Positions 55,913-64,000 of a stretch of DNA of 64,000 nt are shown here, piece by piece. The notes beneath the pieces are model-generated. The model was not told the DNA's origin. It did not search any database and saw only the letters and a program-made list of their open reading frames with translations. The DNA is from Leptospirales bacterium. Lineage in GTDB: Bacteria > Spirochaetota > Leptospiria > Leptospirales > Leptonemataceae. The stretch lies in assembly GCA_016788865.1 (NCBI GenBank), contig JAEUSB010000108.1, positions 24,650 through 88,649 of the forward strand, in the 5' to 3' direction. The position numbers and the translations under genes were made by a program. Numbering within the stretch: the stretch's first letter is position 1; every line of letters begins with the position of its first letter.

Positions 55913-56836
55913 GTGATCCTACTTCCTCTCATGCGCTGGTTCATATTTTCAGTCGGTATTCTTGTCCTGTCCGTTTGTATGAATGTCAACTGCAATGGTT
56001 ATGCGCAAAGTGTCGAAGCGGAGATCTTCGAGAGCCCCGTCGATGAGCAACTGATCCTTAGTCGTCAGAACTACGAAAAGACAACCTTTGGCACGGAGCA
56101 GGCTCAGGGCCGGTATAACACCCTGAGGATGGGCAATACCGTCTTGATGCAACGGTCCGGACGGAAACGATTGTATGATCACAACCTGTTCTTGCGTGCT
56201 CTCTTTCAGGGTCGGATTGTACATAAACAATACGGGGACCTGCGCAAGATCTTCGTTAAGCCCGTCATGATTGATTTCGGAAGCGCCATTCTTCAGGGAG
56301 AAGGTGCACCAACTGTTCGCGACCTGTTCGAGGACTCAGCTGTATATTCTCATCTGGGTGACCTGTTGGCTACTGATATTGACGATCACAGAAGTCCTGA
56401 TACTGAGTTTATTACAATATACAAGAAACAGTCGCAGCAGTTGCCCTTCAAAGTTCTCGAAATCGACATGTGCATGAAGGAGCCGGCGCAGATCAGTCGA
56501 CTCAAGAAGGAGGCTGCCGTATCTCAGGGAACCCCGCTCATCCTCCGTTCCGCAAACTCTGGCCCGGACCTTTTCTACTCCGTTGATGAAATGAAGCAGC
56601 ATTTCAAATCAATTGCGGCCGCAAACGCAGACTCAGACGTCCTCTACTTCTTTAACAAGTTTATTCTATATAAACACATGGGCTCTCGCAGGTTTGAAAA
56701 ACTGGGAGAGATTGACGAAAACGTAGGGCTGGCGCGAGGTACGGATTTCTGGATGTGGATCAACTGGGAACTCCGCTCGCTTGAACAGGGCTTCACGCCC
56801 AACCAGGCTTATGTATTTATTAGGAATCCAGAGTAA
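55913..56836 (+). CDS. exported protein of unknown function
   Basis: The 307-residue frame starts at GTG 55913; an ATG at 55931 is an alternative and begins just before the signal segment (FIFSVGILVLSVC). The rest has few recognisable features: a region GDLLATDIDDHRSPDTEFI and a C-terminal WMWINWELRSLEQGF. It could be cotranscribed with the small lipoprotein upstream. A bidirectional terminator follows. Confidence 0.68.
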   Translation: MILLPLMRWFIFSVGILVLSVCMNVNCNGYAQSVEAEIFESPVDEQLILSRQNYEKTTFGTEQAQGRYNTLRMGNTVLMQRSGRKRLYDHNLFLRALFQGRIVHKQYGDLRKIFVKPVMIDFGSAILQGEGAPTVRDLFEDSAVYSHLGDLLATDIDDHRSPDTEFITIYKKQSQQLPFKVLEIDMCMKEPAQISRLKKEAAVSQGTPLILRSANSGPDLFYSVDEMKQHFKSIAAANADSDVLYFFNKFILYKHMGSRRFEKLGEIDENVGLARGTDFWMWINWELRSLEQGFTPNQAYVFIRNPE

Positions 56837-56904
56837 CATCCGCTAGCCAGGGTTCTGTTGCAGGCACTCGGGCTTTTGCATATTGAGGTTCCTAGCGAGA
56901 CAAA

Positions 56905-56928
56905 AGCCCTGCGGGAGGGCTCTTGTTT
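56905..56928. terminator. bidirectional rho-independent terminator
   Basis: AGCCCT (56905-56910) pairs with AGGGCT (56916-56921) around GCGGG, with T-rich flanks on the plus strand and a matching T stretch on the minus strand. It sits between the convergent ends of the 55913 gene and doxX. Confidence 0.75.
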
Positions 56929-56978
56929 TGTGAATCCGGGCAGGTATTGCCTGGCGCGCTCGTGGAAGTTCCTTCTTT

Positions 56979-57425
56979 TTATAGAAAGTTTTCCACCAGG
57001 AGCGTATCCAGTGACCATTTTCCTCCGCCACGCAGAATCAGTGCGGCGCTCGCAGCGAGTACGATCAGATGATATTCGTATCCTTCGCCTTTTTGTGAAC
57101 CGCCCCAGTTCATAAAGAATCCGTTGGGCAAATGCGCCGTGATCACAGCACCAATCATCACGGCTACCACGCCGACAGTTACTACTCTGACGCCAAGCCC
57201 GCCAACGAGAGCGAGTCCGCCAAAGAATTCGATCCCGATTACCAGGAGCGCCACTACTGATGGCAGTCCAACCTGGCCCGTCAGATAGCCCATGGTGCCT
57301 TTGAATCCATAGCCACCGAACCAACCTAATAGTTTCTGCGCGCCATGCGCAAACATTACGGTTCCGAGCACTACGCGGATTACAGTAAGTGTGATATCGC
57401 CGTTTGTTTCTAAAAATGTCCTCAT
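56979..57425 (-). CDS. DoxX-family membrane protein
   Basis: The 148-residue protein has four membrane helices and the family pattern: GTVMFAHGAQKLLGWFGG, then VALLVIGIEFFGGLAL, ITAHLPNGFFMNW and LAASAALILRGGGKWSLD. DoxX-like proteins are linked to redox stress and thiol metabolism in other bacteria; a direct reaction is not established. The ATG has AGAGG 6 bases upstream. A composite palindromic element and a long T/G run lie upstream, and a MarR-type gene follows farther upstream in the same orientation. Confidence 0.9.
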   Translation of the reverse strand: MRTFLETNGDITLTVIRVVLGTVMFAHGAQKLLGWFGGYGFKGTMGYLTGQVGLPSVVALLVIGIEFFGGLALVGGLGVRVVTVGVVAVMIGAVITAHLPNGFFMNWGGSQKGEGYEYHLIVLAASAALILRGGGKWSLDTLLVENFL

Positions 57426-57446
57426 ATCTTACCTCTCAAAGTTTCA

Positions 57447-57489
57447 ATCCGACCAGTCGGATGAGTTTTCTGAAGCTAAATGCTTCAAG
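57447..57489. promoter_or_regulatory. composite palindromic element, copy 2 (doxX promoter region)
   Basis: ATCCGAC-CA-GTCGGAT (57447-57462) is a perfect inverted repeat with 7-base arms. TGAAGC-TAAAT-GCTTCA (57471-57487) is a second one. Both lie 20 to 65 bases upstream of the doxX start. The first is typical of TetR-type operators, though the regulator encoded next to it is MarR-like. Confidence 0.65.
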
Positions 57490-57545
57490 GTTAAATAGTT
57501 GAAATTTAAAGTATATGGCACGCAGAAACTATCTTTCGTTCCCTG

Positions 57546-57567
57546 TTTTTTTTTGGGGGGGGGGGGG
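57546..57567. repeat. homopolymer tract T9-G13 upstream of doxX
   Basis: Nine T (57546-57554) are followed by thirteen G (57555-57567) in the 250-base gap between the MarR gene and doxX. Tracts like this can change length during replication. They are also a common site of sequencing error, so the exact length is uncertain. Confidence 0.8.
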
Positions 57568-57672
57568 CGAAAAGTTGCGTTATGCTGGCTACGGCGACGG
57601 TATTTCGAAGTTCGCTGACAGTAAGCGTGATCGATTCGTTTTCGATCGAGTGCGGGCAGGTCCCTTCAGAAC

Positions 57673-58140
57673 TTAGCTTGCAGCTTTTCTTTTTTTCAAT
57701 CCCAATCCAAGTTTCTTGCTCTTCGCGGAAATAGCCTCGAGATCGGCGTCGCTTAGATGTTCCAGATTCTCAACCAGTTCCTTCAGGAAAGCCGCAAAGG
57801 CCTTGCGAATTAGCTTTTTGCCTTCGTCGGTGAGATGAACCGTTACGAATCGCTGGTCATCGGTATTGCGGACGCGTTCAATGAGTCCTCTCTTTTCGAG
57901 ATTCTGAACAATTACAGTTACATTCCCTTCTGTCGAAAGGAGTTTTTCACCCAGTTCCTTCTGACAGAGTGGACCCAGGTGTAGCAACGTCTCAAGCGTT
58001 CCAAACTGCCCGCCGCTCAGGCCAAAGCTGGAGAATACTTCCTCTCCAGTGCGACCCAATGAACCTGCAGCCCTGAGCAAGGTGATATACACATTGAGAG
58101 CGCGGGTTTCCCGACTGTTTCCTTTGAATCGAGTTGGCAT
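57673..58140 (-). CDS. MarR-family transcriptional regulator
   Basis: The 155-residue protein has a winged helix-turn-helix: FSSFGLSGGQFGTLETLLH, QKELGEKLLSTEGNVTVIVQNLEKRGLI and the wing RNTDDQRFVTVHLTDEG. MarR proteins are usually dimeric repressors that sense phenolics or oxidants. Its likely target is doxX, about 250 bases downstream in the same direction; redox-responsive MarR/doxX pairs are common. AAAGGA lies close to the ATG. Confidence 0.9.
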   Translation of the reverse strand: MPTRFKGNSRETRALNVYITLLRAAGSLGRTGEEVFSSFGLSGGQFGTLETLLHLGPLCQKELGEKLLSTEGNVTVIVQNLEKRGLIERVRNTDDQRFVTVHLTDEGKKLIRKAFAAFLKELVENLEHLSDADLEAISAKSKKLGLGLKKRKAAS

Positions 58141-58223
58141 AATCCTTTAAACTTGAAGTAATCGATTGATCTCAGAACAACAAGCTAAAAACTTCCGCAA
58201 CTTCCTAGCCGAAAGGTGATCTT

Positions 58224-58634
58224 TCAAGGCAGGCAGCGGAAACTTTGCACAAACAGAGCAGTTCCGCAGTACATGTTCTTGTTGCTGGCTGTGGGATCGC
58301 AGGGCCCAACTTTTGCTTTGAGCGTTCCAATCGCTTCCACTCTGCTGCGGCACTCGATTTGAGCGTCACTGACGAAGATCCAGACGGAACCCTTGACCAT
58401 CCAGTAACTTTCCTGCTTGTCCATTGACAGCCGCGGATGCTGCATCATTGGCGCTTCTTCCTCTGCAACCACGAGGACAGTTTTCCCGTCGCATGCCGAC
58501 ATTTTTGCACTGGGGTCACAGTAAGCAGCTGTACTGCGCGCAGGTCCGCACGTCAGAGCGAAAAGCGTGGATAGGATGAAAAGAAAGGGGATGAAGGGGC
58601 TTATGATCGCTTTAACGGCGGTAGAAGTTTGCAT
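58224..58634 (-). CDS. exported cysteine-containing small protein
   Basis: This 136-residue protein has a hydrophobic signal segment (about 8-28) ending in LFALTC, a possible lipobox. The mature part has six more cysteines and no family signature. It lies behind the MarR gene, with a gap of 83 bases. Confidence 0.6.
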   Translation of the reverse strand: MQTSTAVKAIISPFIPFLFILSTLFALTCGPARSTAAYCDPSAKMSACDGKTVLVVAEEEAPMMQHPRLSMDKQESYWMVKGSVWIFVSDAQIECRSRVEAIGTLKAKVGPCDPTASNKNMYCGTALFVQSFRCLP

Positions 58635-58745
58635 AGCTCAACTGGAAATCCAACCGAATTACAATCAATCAAAAAAGGTCATGCCGGAAATGCTCGAAAT
58701 CCACCACCAACTTGACAATCCGATTCAGCATTTTAGCCCGTCCCT

Positions 58746-59402
58746 GTGTGCGGTCGGTTTAGCCTAACGGAACTCAAGCAGGTTCTCGAAGAGATGTTTT
58801 CAATGCAAATCGACTTTGAATTCATGAATAATCCGGATTTTCGTCCCACGGATTCTATCCTGGTATTTCACGAAATGGCGCAGTTGATGCGCTGGCAGCT
58901 CATTCCTCACTGGGCCCGAGAAATTCCCCGCAACGTGTCTAGCTTCAACGCTAAAAGCGAGGAAGCACATGAGAAACCATTCTTCCGGGATGCGTTCCGA
59001 CGAGCGCAGCGTTGTTTGATTCCGGCTACAACGTTTTTTGAATGGAAACACGAAGGGAAAGAAAAGATTAAATACTCATTTGAGACAACAGACAGTCCAG
59101 TGCTTGCAATTGCCGGTTTGTGGGACAAAGCAACAATCAAAGGCGAAACTATCTATTCCTGCACAATACTTACAACAGAAGCAAACGATGTCGTTAGGCC
59201 AATCCACGTGAAAAATCGAATGCCTGTCCTGATTCATCCGCGTGATTTCAAAACATGGCTCAATCGGGATCTAAGCAGTGCCGATGCTTTCAAACTGGCC
59301 GTTCCGTATCCTGCTGAAAAGATGAATGCGAGACTGGTTCAATCCCCGCTTTCATCAGTAAAATCACCCACAAAACCTCGGGCTCAGCTCGATCTATTTT
59401 GA
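58746..59402 (+). CDS. SRAP-domain DNA-protein crosslink enzyme (YedK/HMCES-like)
   Basis: The GTG start gives MCGRFS, so C2 can form the thiazolidine crosslink with abasic sites once Met is removed. Other active-site residues are N68 (SSFNAKSEE), E99 (FFEWK) and H154. The family usually reads H-x-R-M-P; here two extra residues make it HVKNRMP. The length (218) is normal. The SOS response often induces such genes, but no LexA box is seen. Confidence 0.9.
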   Translation: MCGRFSLTELKQVLEEMFSMQIDFEFMNNPDFRPTDSILVFHEMAQLMRWQLIPHWAREIPRNVSSFNAKSEEAHEKPFFRDAFRRAQRCLIPATTFFEWKHEGKEKIKYSFETTDSPVLAIAGLWDKATIKGETIYSCTILTTEANDVVRPIHVKNRMPVLIHPRDFKTWLNRDLSSADAFKLAVPYPAEKMNARLVQSPLSSVKSPTKPRAQLDLF

Positions 59403-59503
59403 TGGATTGGCGGAACAGCGACCAAAAAAATTCCGAGAATCATGGAAACAAGCCGCTGCTTTCCATCGTCTAACATTCCGAACCGAGTGTTCCGGGGGGA
59501 AAC

Positions 59504-59896
59504 GTGAAGATTAAGACAATACTTCTGGTTATTTCTGTAACTGTAGTTGCTGGTTTGTTTGCTTATTCATTCTCCGAAAAGGATGCGGGATTTAGAGCAT
59601 GGTCCTCCGGAGATTGCAAGGGCCTCATCAGAAAAAATGACGCATATTGTTCCAGCGGTGATTGCAAGGCGTTGTTGCGCGCCAATGATTCGTATTGTGA
59701 GACTGACGACTGCAAGGCTGTCATCCGAAACAACGATGCTTATTGCAAGACCGATGATTGCAAAGCGATCATTCGCAAGAATGATGCGTACTGCAAGACA
59801 AACGATTGCAAAGCCTTTGTCCGTAACAATGATTCTTATTGCTCAACCGGCGGATGTAAGGCAATTCTACGGAAGAACGACGCCTACTGCAATTAG
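59504..59896 (+). CDS. exported protein of six 16-residue cysteine repeats
   Basis: The start is a GTG at 59504, with GGGGG 4 bases upstream. A signal segment (residues 2-24) precedes six consecutive units of 16 residues (34-129), with pattern xxxDCKAxxRxNDxYC. Each unit has two cysteines 10 residues apart; adjacent units are 4 residues apart. Twelve cysteines would make a fully disulfide-bonded rod or ladder in the periplasm. The last unit ends at the C-terminus. Function is unknown. Confidence 0.75.
   Translation: MKIKTILLVISVTVVAGLFAYSFSEKDAGFRAWSSGDCKGLIRKNDAYCSSGDCKALLRANDSYCETDDCKAVIRNNDAYCKTDDCKAIIRKNDAYCKTNDCKAFVRNNDSYCSTGGCKAILRKNDAYCN
59603..59890 (+). repeat. six tandem 48-base coding repeats
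   Basis: The six in-frame units of the preceding gene are each 48 bases. Units 3 and 4 (66-97 in the protein) are most alike. Copy number is likely to vary among strains. Confidence 0.75.
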
Positions 59897-60285
59897 TGGC
59901 GCGTTTCAACCATAACGCAGGCATCCATCAGGTAGTCAAACTTGCGGTCGTCCAGGAAATCACGGGTTTCCTGGTTGCCCGCACCCGGTTGAATCCACAC
60001 TTTCTTTAGACCCAGCCGGTCCGCTTCTTCGAGGCTTTTTCGGGTCAGGGCAGGCGGTACAACGTAGACCACAAGGCCCACATCACCATCTTTCTGGGCG
60101 GCCGCCAGGTCCGGGACGGCAGGAATTCCTTCTACTGTGGTTGCGCGGGGATTGACCGGGACAATCGAGTATCCTTTTGCCACCATGTCGCGCAGGATGA
60201 TATTGCCAAATTTTGTGGAATCGTTCGTGGCACCGACGAGAGCAATTCGTGGATTCGTTCTTAGATACGCGACAAGGTCAAACAT
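59893..60285 (-). CDS. CoA-binding domain protein (YccU-like)
   Basis: The 130-residue protein is a lone Rossmann-type CoA-binding domain: RIALVGATNDSTKFGN, GYSIVPVNPRA and KKVWIQPGAGNQETRDF. The size is right for YccU-type proteins. The physiological role of this family is unclear. It is divergent from aroD and its end overlaps the Cys-repeat gene by four bases. Confidence 0.9.
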   Translation of the reverse strand: MFDLVAYLRTNPRIALVGATNDSTKFGNIILRDMVAKGYSIVPVNPRATTVEGIPAVPDLAAAQKDGDVGLVVYVVPPALTRKSLEEADRLGLKKVWIQPGAGNQETRDFLDDRKFDYLMDACVMVETRH

Positions 60286-60363
60286 AGTATAATTAAAAGA
60301 ACAAACCGGAGACTCGAAATCAATTTTTCTTGGCTACTACCGCGCAAACTTCAATACGGCAGG

Positions 60364-61059
60364 ATGCCGCGTCTGGGTTCCATCGAGGTAACTGCACCTG
60401 AAATCATTGGCGTGGTGGACAGCGTTATTGCGCAGGCAGATCTTGATAGGCTTTCCGCCCGGGGCCTGCGCGTACTTGAGTTTCGTTTTGATTCTTTTAA
60501 GGAACCAATTGCTGCTGCAGTTGAACTTGCGCGTGCCAATAGGCCTAAATTTGCGATTTTGGGCACAATGCGCGAGACAGAAACAAATAGCAAATCCCTG
60601 GAATCCGCGCATGCCCAATTTATTGAAGTGGTCGACGCCGTGGACATTGAAATCGCCACAAAGGAGCCACTCTGCTCGAGCCTGGTTTCAATTGTGAGAA
60701 ACGCCGGAAAGCAACTCATGATTTCCCATCACAATTTTTCCAATGTTCCGGCCACAGGTGACCTAAACTCAATCTACGAGCAGGCAAGAAGGATGAGCCC
60801 TGATTTCATCAAATTCGCAATTGCGGCGCGATCGCGCGCAGAAGTAGAATCGTTGATGCGCTTCTTAGTCGCTCACACGGGGGAGGGAGTTCCACTCTCA
60901 GTTTTTGCAATGGGGAAGCCAGGTTTGATAAGTCGGGTTGCTGCAGGAATGCTTGGATCTCTATTTACCTACGGCTATCTCACAGAACCCAATGCTCCTG
61001 GTCAGCTTTCTGCCGTGGAGCTCCTTGATCTCAAGGACAGGCTCTATCCTGAAATTTGA
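60364..61059 (+). CDS. aroD: 3-dehydroquinate dehydratase, type I
   Basis: The 231-residue protein has the type I fold and the catalytic residues: His in MISHHNFSN (H122/H123) and the Schiff-base lysine K150 (DFIKFAIAA). The shikimate-binding tail GQLSA is present. It dehydrates 3-dehydroquinate to 3-dehydroshikimate in aromatic amino acid synthesis. The ATG has AGG just upstream. Its 3' end overlaps the opposite-strand phosphatase gene by 16 bases. Confidence 0.92.
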   Translation: MPRLGSIEVTAPEIIGVVDSVIAQADLDRLSARGLRVLEFRFDSFKEPIAAAVELARANRPKFAILGTMRETETNSKSLESAHAQFIEVVDAVDIEIATKEPLCSSLVSIVRNAGKQLMISHHNFSNVPATGDLNSIYEQARRMSPDFIKFAIAARSRAEVESLMRFLVAHTGEGVPLSVFAMGKPGLISRVAAGMLGSLFTYGYLTEPNAPGQLSAVELLDLKDRLYPEI

Positions 61060-62978
61060 TCCCGCGACAATTTTGCAACGGAAGGCGCATTTGTTTCTGG
61101 ATGAATCGCTCCAATCTCCACGCTGAGAATCGTAACGTCATCCGAAAAGGGACTGTTCTTTCGTAAACGTCTAATAGCCTCAAGCATCGCTGTCGGGAAA
61201 TCCCGCGAAGAAGACTGAATCTGGGCGACCATGGCCTGATACCACGCCCTGGCGTCTTCCGATTCATCCATCTCTGGCCAATCCTCGTACACTCCGTCGG
61301 TATACAAGACTATACGGTCACCATTCCTTATTCCTATGGCCGCCGTATGGTATTCAGGTGACTCCTGCAGTCCCAGGAGTGGTCCCTCAGTCTCAAGGGT
61401 GTGCAGTACGCCATCTCGCTGTAGAATGGGTGGTGGATGACCCGCGCTGCTTAGCTCAACCAGGCCACGGTCCAAATCGAAATACATGTAACAGGCAGAT
61501 ACAAATCTGTAATCAAGTAACCGGCGCAACGAACGGCTCATGTTCTCAAGAACAACGTTAGGTGACTTTAAGTTAGAACGCTCATTCCTGAATGCGATCT
61601 TAACCGTAGATGAGTCCAGAGCGGCGGGTACACCGTGACCGGTGACGTCAGCTATGAGTACTCCAAAATGGCGGCTATCCTCGAAATGAAAGTCGTAAAA
61701 ATCACCACCAATAGCCTGAAGTGGCAGGTAGGTCGATGCAATGGAGCCTGAATCAATCGCTGGAGGTTGTGCCGGAAGAATGGTTTGTTGTATCTGCCGC
61801 GCAAGTTCCAGGTCCCTGGATATTTCTTTTAGACGAAGGTTGGCACGTGTCCTCTCAATGTAGAGTGTTCGAATGCGCTTTCCGAGGGCAGAAGAGAAAA
61901 GCAGGACTTCAACGAATGTCCCCAACTGGATGCCGAATTGGCCGGGAATGCCACCGGCAATCAAACCAACATTGGTTGCGAATTCGGCCATCGACCCGGC
62001 AATCAGCGTCAGCCAGGCAAAAAGAAAATACCGGGCCAACGTTTCGCCGCGGAGGGCCGCAAATAATGCGTTGATCGTCAATGACAGAACAACAAGCGGA
62101 AGGAGAACGTTGACGATTCGAACACTGAGTTGATACGGAATAAAGAAGCTCAAGACCGCTAGTATTGCAGATGCGATGCTCAGGAATTTTATCCAGGCGT
62201 CGAGCCCGGGATTGAGCTTCCAGCTTTCGAGAAAACGGCGGTTGAATCCGCACATCCCCGCGAATCCCAGGTTGGTTATTACCATCAATCCCTCGTTGTT
62301 GAGCCAGTAACTGTCGTGCTTGATGAATTGAAGAATAAAGCCTGTCATCAGAAGATACGAGAGCAAGACGCTAACAAGGTAACAGCAATAGTAAAAATAA
62401 CTCAGATCGCGGCCAATTGAAAACAGCACAACATTGTAGATCAGAAGGGCAAAGATAGAACCAAAGTAGATGCCGAGCAACGCGTATTCGACCTGGGACT
62501 TAGCGCGAAAATCCCCCGGAGACCATATCTGAATTGGTAACATGATAGGCCCTCGGGATTCAACTGTGAGATATATGTACTTGCTTTCATTCCCTGCGAG
62601 GGTGAGGATAAAGGCGGGGTTGCGATGAAACACGCTGCGTGATTGGAAGTCAATTGAGTCTCCGGCGCGCTGAAGCGAATTGTCGTGTTCTGCCTGCATA
62701 ACAATTGAGTCGATCCAGGGCGTTTCTACTTCAATGATTTGGGTTACGGGATTTGCCGAAGCATTCTGAATAAGAAATCGTCCTTTGACTTGTGAACTTG
62801 AGAGGCCAAAGTTGGGGATTGCTTCTGCCGTCTTTGTCCAACGACCATCGGCCAGGATCTCAATGACAGGTCGTTCTGCCCGAAGAGGGGTAGATGCAAT
62901 GAGTCCCAGGGCAAACCCAGCGTACAGAAGGTGCCGCACAGCAAGATGCTTGCAGGGCCGCGAGCGACTGCAACCCAA
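61044..62978 (-). CDS. 7TMR-DISM receptor SpoIIE phosphatase
   Basis: A signal peptide is followed by a DISMED-type extracellular domain (about 35-180), seven membrane helices (about 185-375), a coiled linker (LELARQIQQTILPA) and a PP2C/SpoIIE domain (about 410-625). The motifs GGDFYDF, ADVTGHGVPAALD, LYTDGVYEDW and SDDVTILSV are intact. It would dephosphorylate a STAS-like partner in response to an outer signal. A TTG at 62978 with GAGG upstream is the likely start. It lies 4 bases from the cyclase gene at 62983, which implies one operon. Confidence 0.88.
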   Translation of the reverse strand: MGCSRSRPCKHLAVRHLLYAGFALGLIASTPLRAERPVIEILADGRWTKTAEAIPNFGLSSSQVKGRFLIQNASANPVTQIIEVETPWIDSIVMQAEHDNSLQRAGDSIDFQSRSVFHRNPAFILTLAGNESKYIYLTVESRGPIMLPIQIWSPGDFRAKSQVEYALLGIYFGSIFALLIYNVVLFSIGRDLSYFYYCCYLVSVLLSYLLMTGFILQFIKHDSYWLNNEGLMVITNLGFAGMCGFNRRFLESWKLNPGLDAWIKFLSIASAILAVLSFFIPYQLSVRIVNVLLPLVVLSLTINALFAALRGETLARYFLFAWLTLIAGSMAEFATNVGLIAGGIPGQFGIQLGTFVEVLLFSSALGKRIRTLYIERTRANLRLKEISRDLELARQIQQTILPAQPPAIDSGSIASTYLPLQAIGGDFYDFHFEDSRHFGVLIADVTGHGVPAALDSSTVKIAFRNERSNLKSPNVVLENMSRSLRRLLDYRFVSACYMYFDLDRGLVELSSAGHPPPILQRDGVLHTLETEGPLLGLQESPEYHTAAIGIRNGDRIVLYTDGVYEDWPEMDESEDARAWYQAMVAQIQSSSRDFPTAMLEAIRRLRKNSPFSDDVTILSVEIGAIHPETNAPSVAKLSRDQISG

Positions 62979-62982
62979 ATCC

Positions 62983-64000
62983 TCACTTCATGCGGCTTAC
63001 GCCGGTCCAGTTCGCGCTGATCTTGCGTTTGCTCAAAATCTCAAGGCGCTTGAGGTAGATTGCCGGAATCGTATCATTGGGACACTTCTTCGTGTATTCT
63101 CTGAGGATTGTGCCGCACTCAGCAAAATTTCCAGCCTTGTAATGGAAGAGAGCCAGCTGCAAATCCCCATAGAGATCTTGCTTTAGTTCGCGCAGCTCCG
63201 CAGAATCAGCGTCGAAACACTCGTAGAGAACAACTGGCTTCTCTTTGCCTTTGACAAGAACGGAATCGATCTCACGCAGACTGAAGCGTGATGTGTCGGG
63301 GAGTCTGCGATACACAAAGTCAGAAAGGATAATCTTGACTCCAAACGATTTTGTGAGGCTCTGCAGTCTGGAGGCCAGGTTCACGTTGTCGCCAATAATC
63401 GTTGTATTGATCCGATTCTCAGAACCCACCGTTCCAAGCATCACGTTGCCGGTGTGCAGGCCAGCTCCTATATCGATTGGTGCGTAATTGACTTTTCTGC
63501 GATCCGTATTGTAGATGGAAAGTTCATTGCGCATTGCGATCGCAGCGAGCAGCGCACTCTCCGCAGAATCCGGGAAAAGAGACATGATCTCGTCGCCGAT
63601 GAATTTGTCCACAATGCCACCATGTGTTTCGATAACCGGACTCATCCGCTTCAAGTAGGCGTTCATGAATCTGAAATTTTCAGAAACGGTCATCTTTTCT
63701 GACATGCCTGTAAAGTTCCGAATGTCTACAAACAGGATGGAAACGTCTTTCTCAACCGCGTCTCCCAGGTTGATGTGCATGATGTCTTCTGCTTTAAGGT
63801 ACTCAAGCAGTCGAGCCGGGACAAATCTTGAAAATGATTTGAGCATCGTCTCAGTGTTTTGCAACGATTGTGTCTGCGCCCGGATTCTATTTTCAAACTG
63901 GTTCGCAGCTTCCAGTTCAGTTTCGACACTCTTGTTGATAAGCCGCCGGTGAACACGCGCGATGTAGACGGAAACGACGCAGAAGGTCCCAAGGAAGATG
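62983..64000 (-). CDS. membrane adenylate cyclase, class III (N-terminus beyond window)
   Basis: The frame is open to the right edge. Near 63940-63995 it encodes the end of a membrane helix (IFLGTFCVVSVYIARV), then a coiled linker (SVETELEAANQFENRIRAQT), the cyclase domain and a C-terminal helical region (AECGTILREYTKKCPNDTIP). Catalytic motifs are VDIRNFTGMSEKM, VDKFIGDEIM and IIGDNVNLASRLQ. The upstream part is probably another multi-helix receptor, but that is outside the window. It forms an operon with the DISM phosphatase that follows. Confidence 0.9.
   Translation of the reverse strand, partial: IFLGTFCVVSVYIARVHRRLINKSVETELEAANQFENRIRAQTQSLQNTETMLKSFSRFVPARLLEYLKAEDIMHINLGDAVEKDVSILFVDIRNFTGMSEKMTVSENFRFMNAYLKRMSPVIETHGGIVDKFIGDEIMSLFPDSAESALLAAIAMRNELSIYNTDRRKVNYAPIDIGAGLHTGNVMLGTVGSENRINTTIIGDNVNLASRLQSLTKSFGVKIILSDFVYRRLPDTSRFSLREIDSVLVKGKEKPVVLYECFDADSAELRELKQDLYGDLQLALFHYKAGNFAECGTILREYTKKCPNDTIPAIYLKRLEILSKRKISANWTGVSRMK

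Overview
The window looks like chromosomal DNA of a spirochaete of the Leptospira/Leptonema/Turneriella group, at roughly 50% G+C by eye. This rests on gene content, not on any phylogenetic marker. The signs are many 7TMR-DISM receptors, a SiaABC-type phosphatase/kinase module, class III adenylate cyclases, SpoIIE phosphatases, an AraC regulator with a membrane N-terminus, and many secreted or lipoprotein-like proteins with relaxed lipoboxes. No plasmid, phage, transposase or CRISPR gene is visible. The only RNA gene recognised is tRNA-Ser(GGA) at 43252-43336.

Layout. 1-11 kb: the N-terminal part of an HscC-type Hsp70, a CPBP-family membrane protein, an ankyrin protein, a GGDEF-EAL protein, a GLG1-like Cys-repeat protein, secreted unknowns, a YwqG/DUF1963 protein, a frameshifted unknown gene and a STAS protein. 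11-26 kb: a zinc-ribbon-like protein, a membrane AraC regulator, an ankyrin-LamG protein, two 7TMR-DISM receptors (one with an RsbW-like ATPase, one with a cyclase), a GAF-cyclase and a DUF2341-LamG protein. 26-37 kb: a frame-broken multi-PAS histidine kinase, a seven-repeat lipoprotein, two more 7TMR-DISM receptors and a large WD40 protein. 37-50 kb: ankyrin proteins, a papain-family/FN3 protease, the tRNA, a DinB-like protein, a beta-propeller lipoprotein, and a three-gene operon of an unknown secreted protein, a second papain/FN3 protease and a caspase-fold protease. 50-55 kb: a tight four-gene operon of SiaA-, SiaB- and SiaC-like proteins plus a second SpoIIE phosphatase. 55-64 kb: two unknown exported proteins, DoxX, MarR, SRAP, a 16-residue Cys-repeat protein, a CoA-binding protein, AroD, a 7TMR-DISM SpoIIE phosphatase and a partial cyclase.

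How the genes may work together. Much of the window is signal transduction by partner switching and by cyclic nucleotides. 7TMR-DISM sensor halves recur with different outputs: RsbW-like ATPase twice, histidine kinase, adenylate cyclase and SpoIIE phosphatase. STAS, SiaB and SiaC partners are encoded nearby. The most unusual locus is the exported protease operon at 45.9-50.5 kb. A composite palindromic element lies upstream of it and recurs upstream of doxX.

Several places show gene decay or rearrangement: a frameshift near 9916, a frame break near 26.6 kb, a broken copy of the 11.3-kb gene at 22.65 kb, a fragment of the WD40 gene at 32.8 kb that brackets a receptor gene, and a start-less ORF at 28.8 kb.
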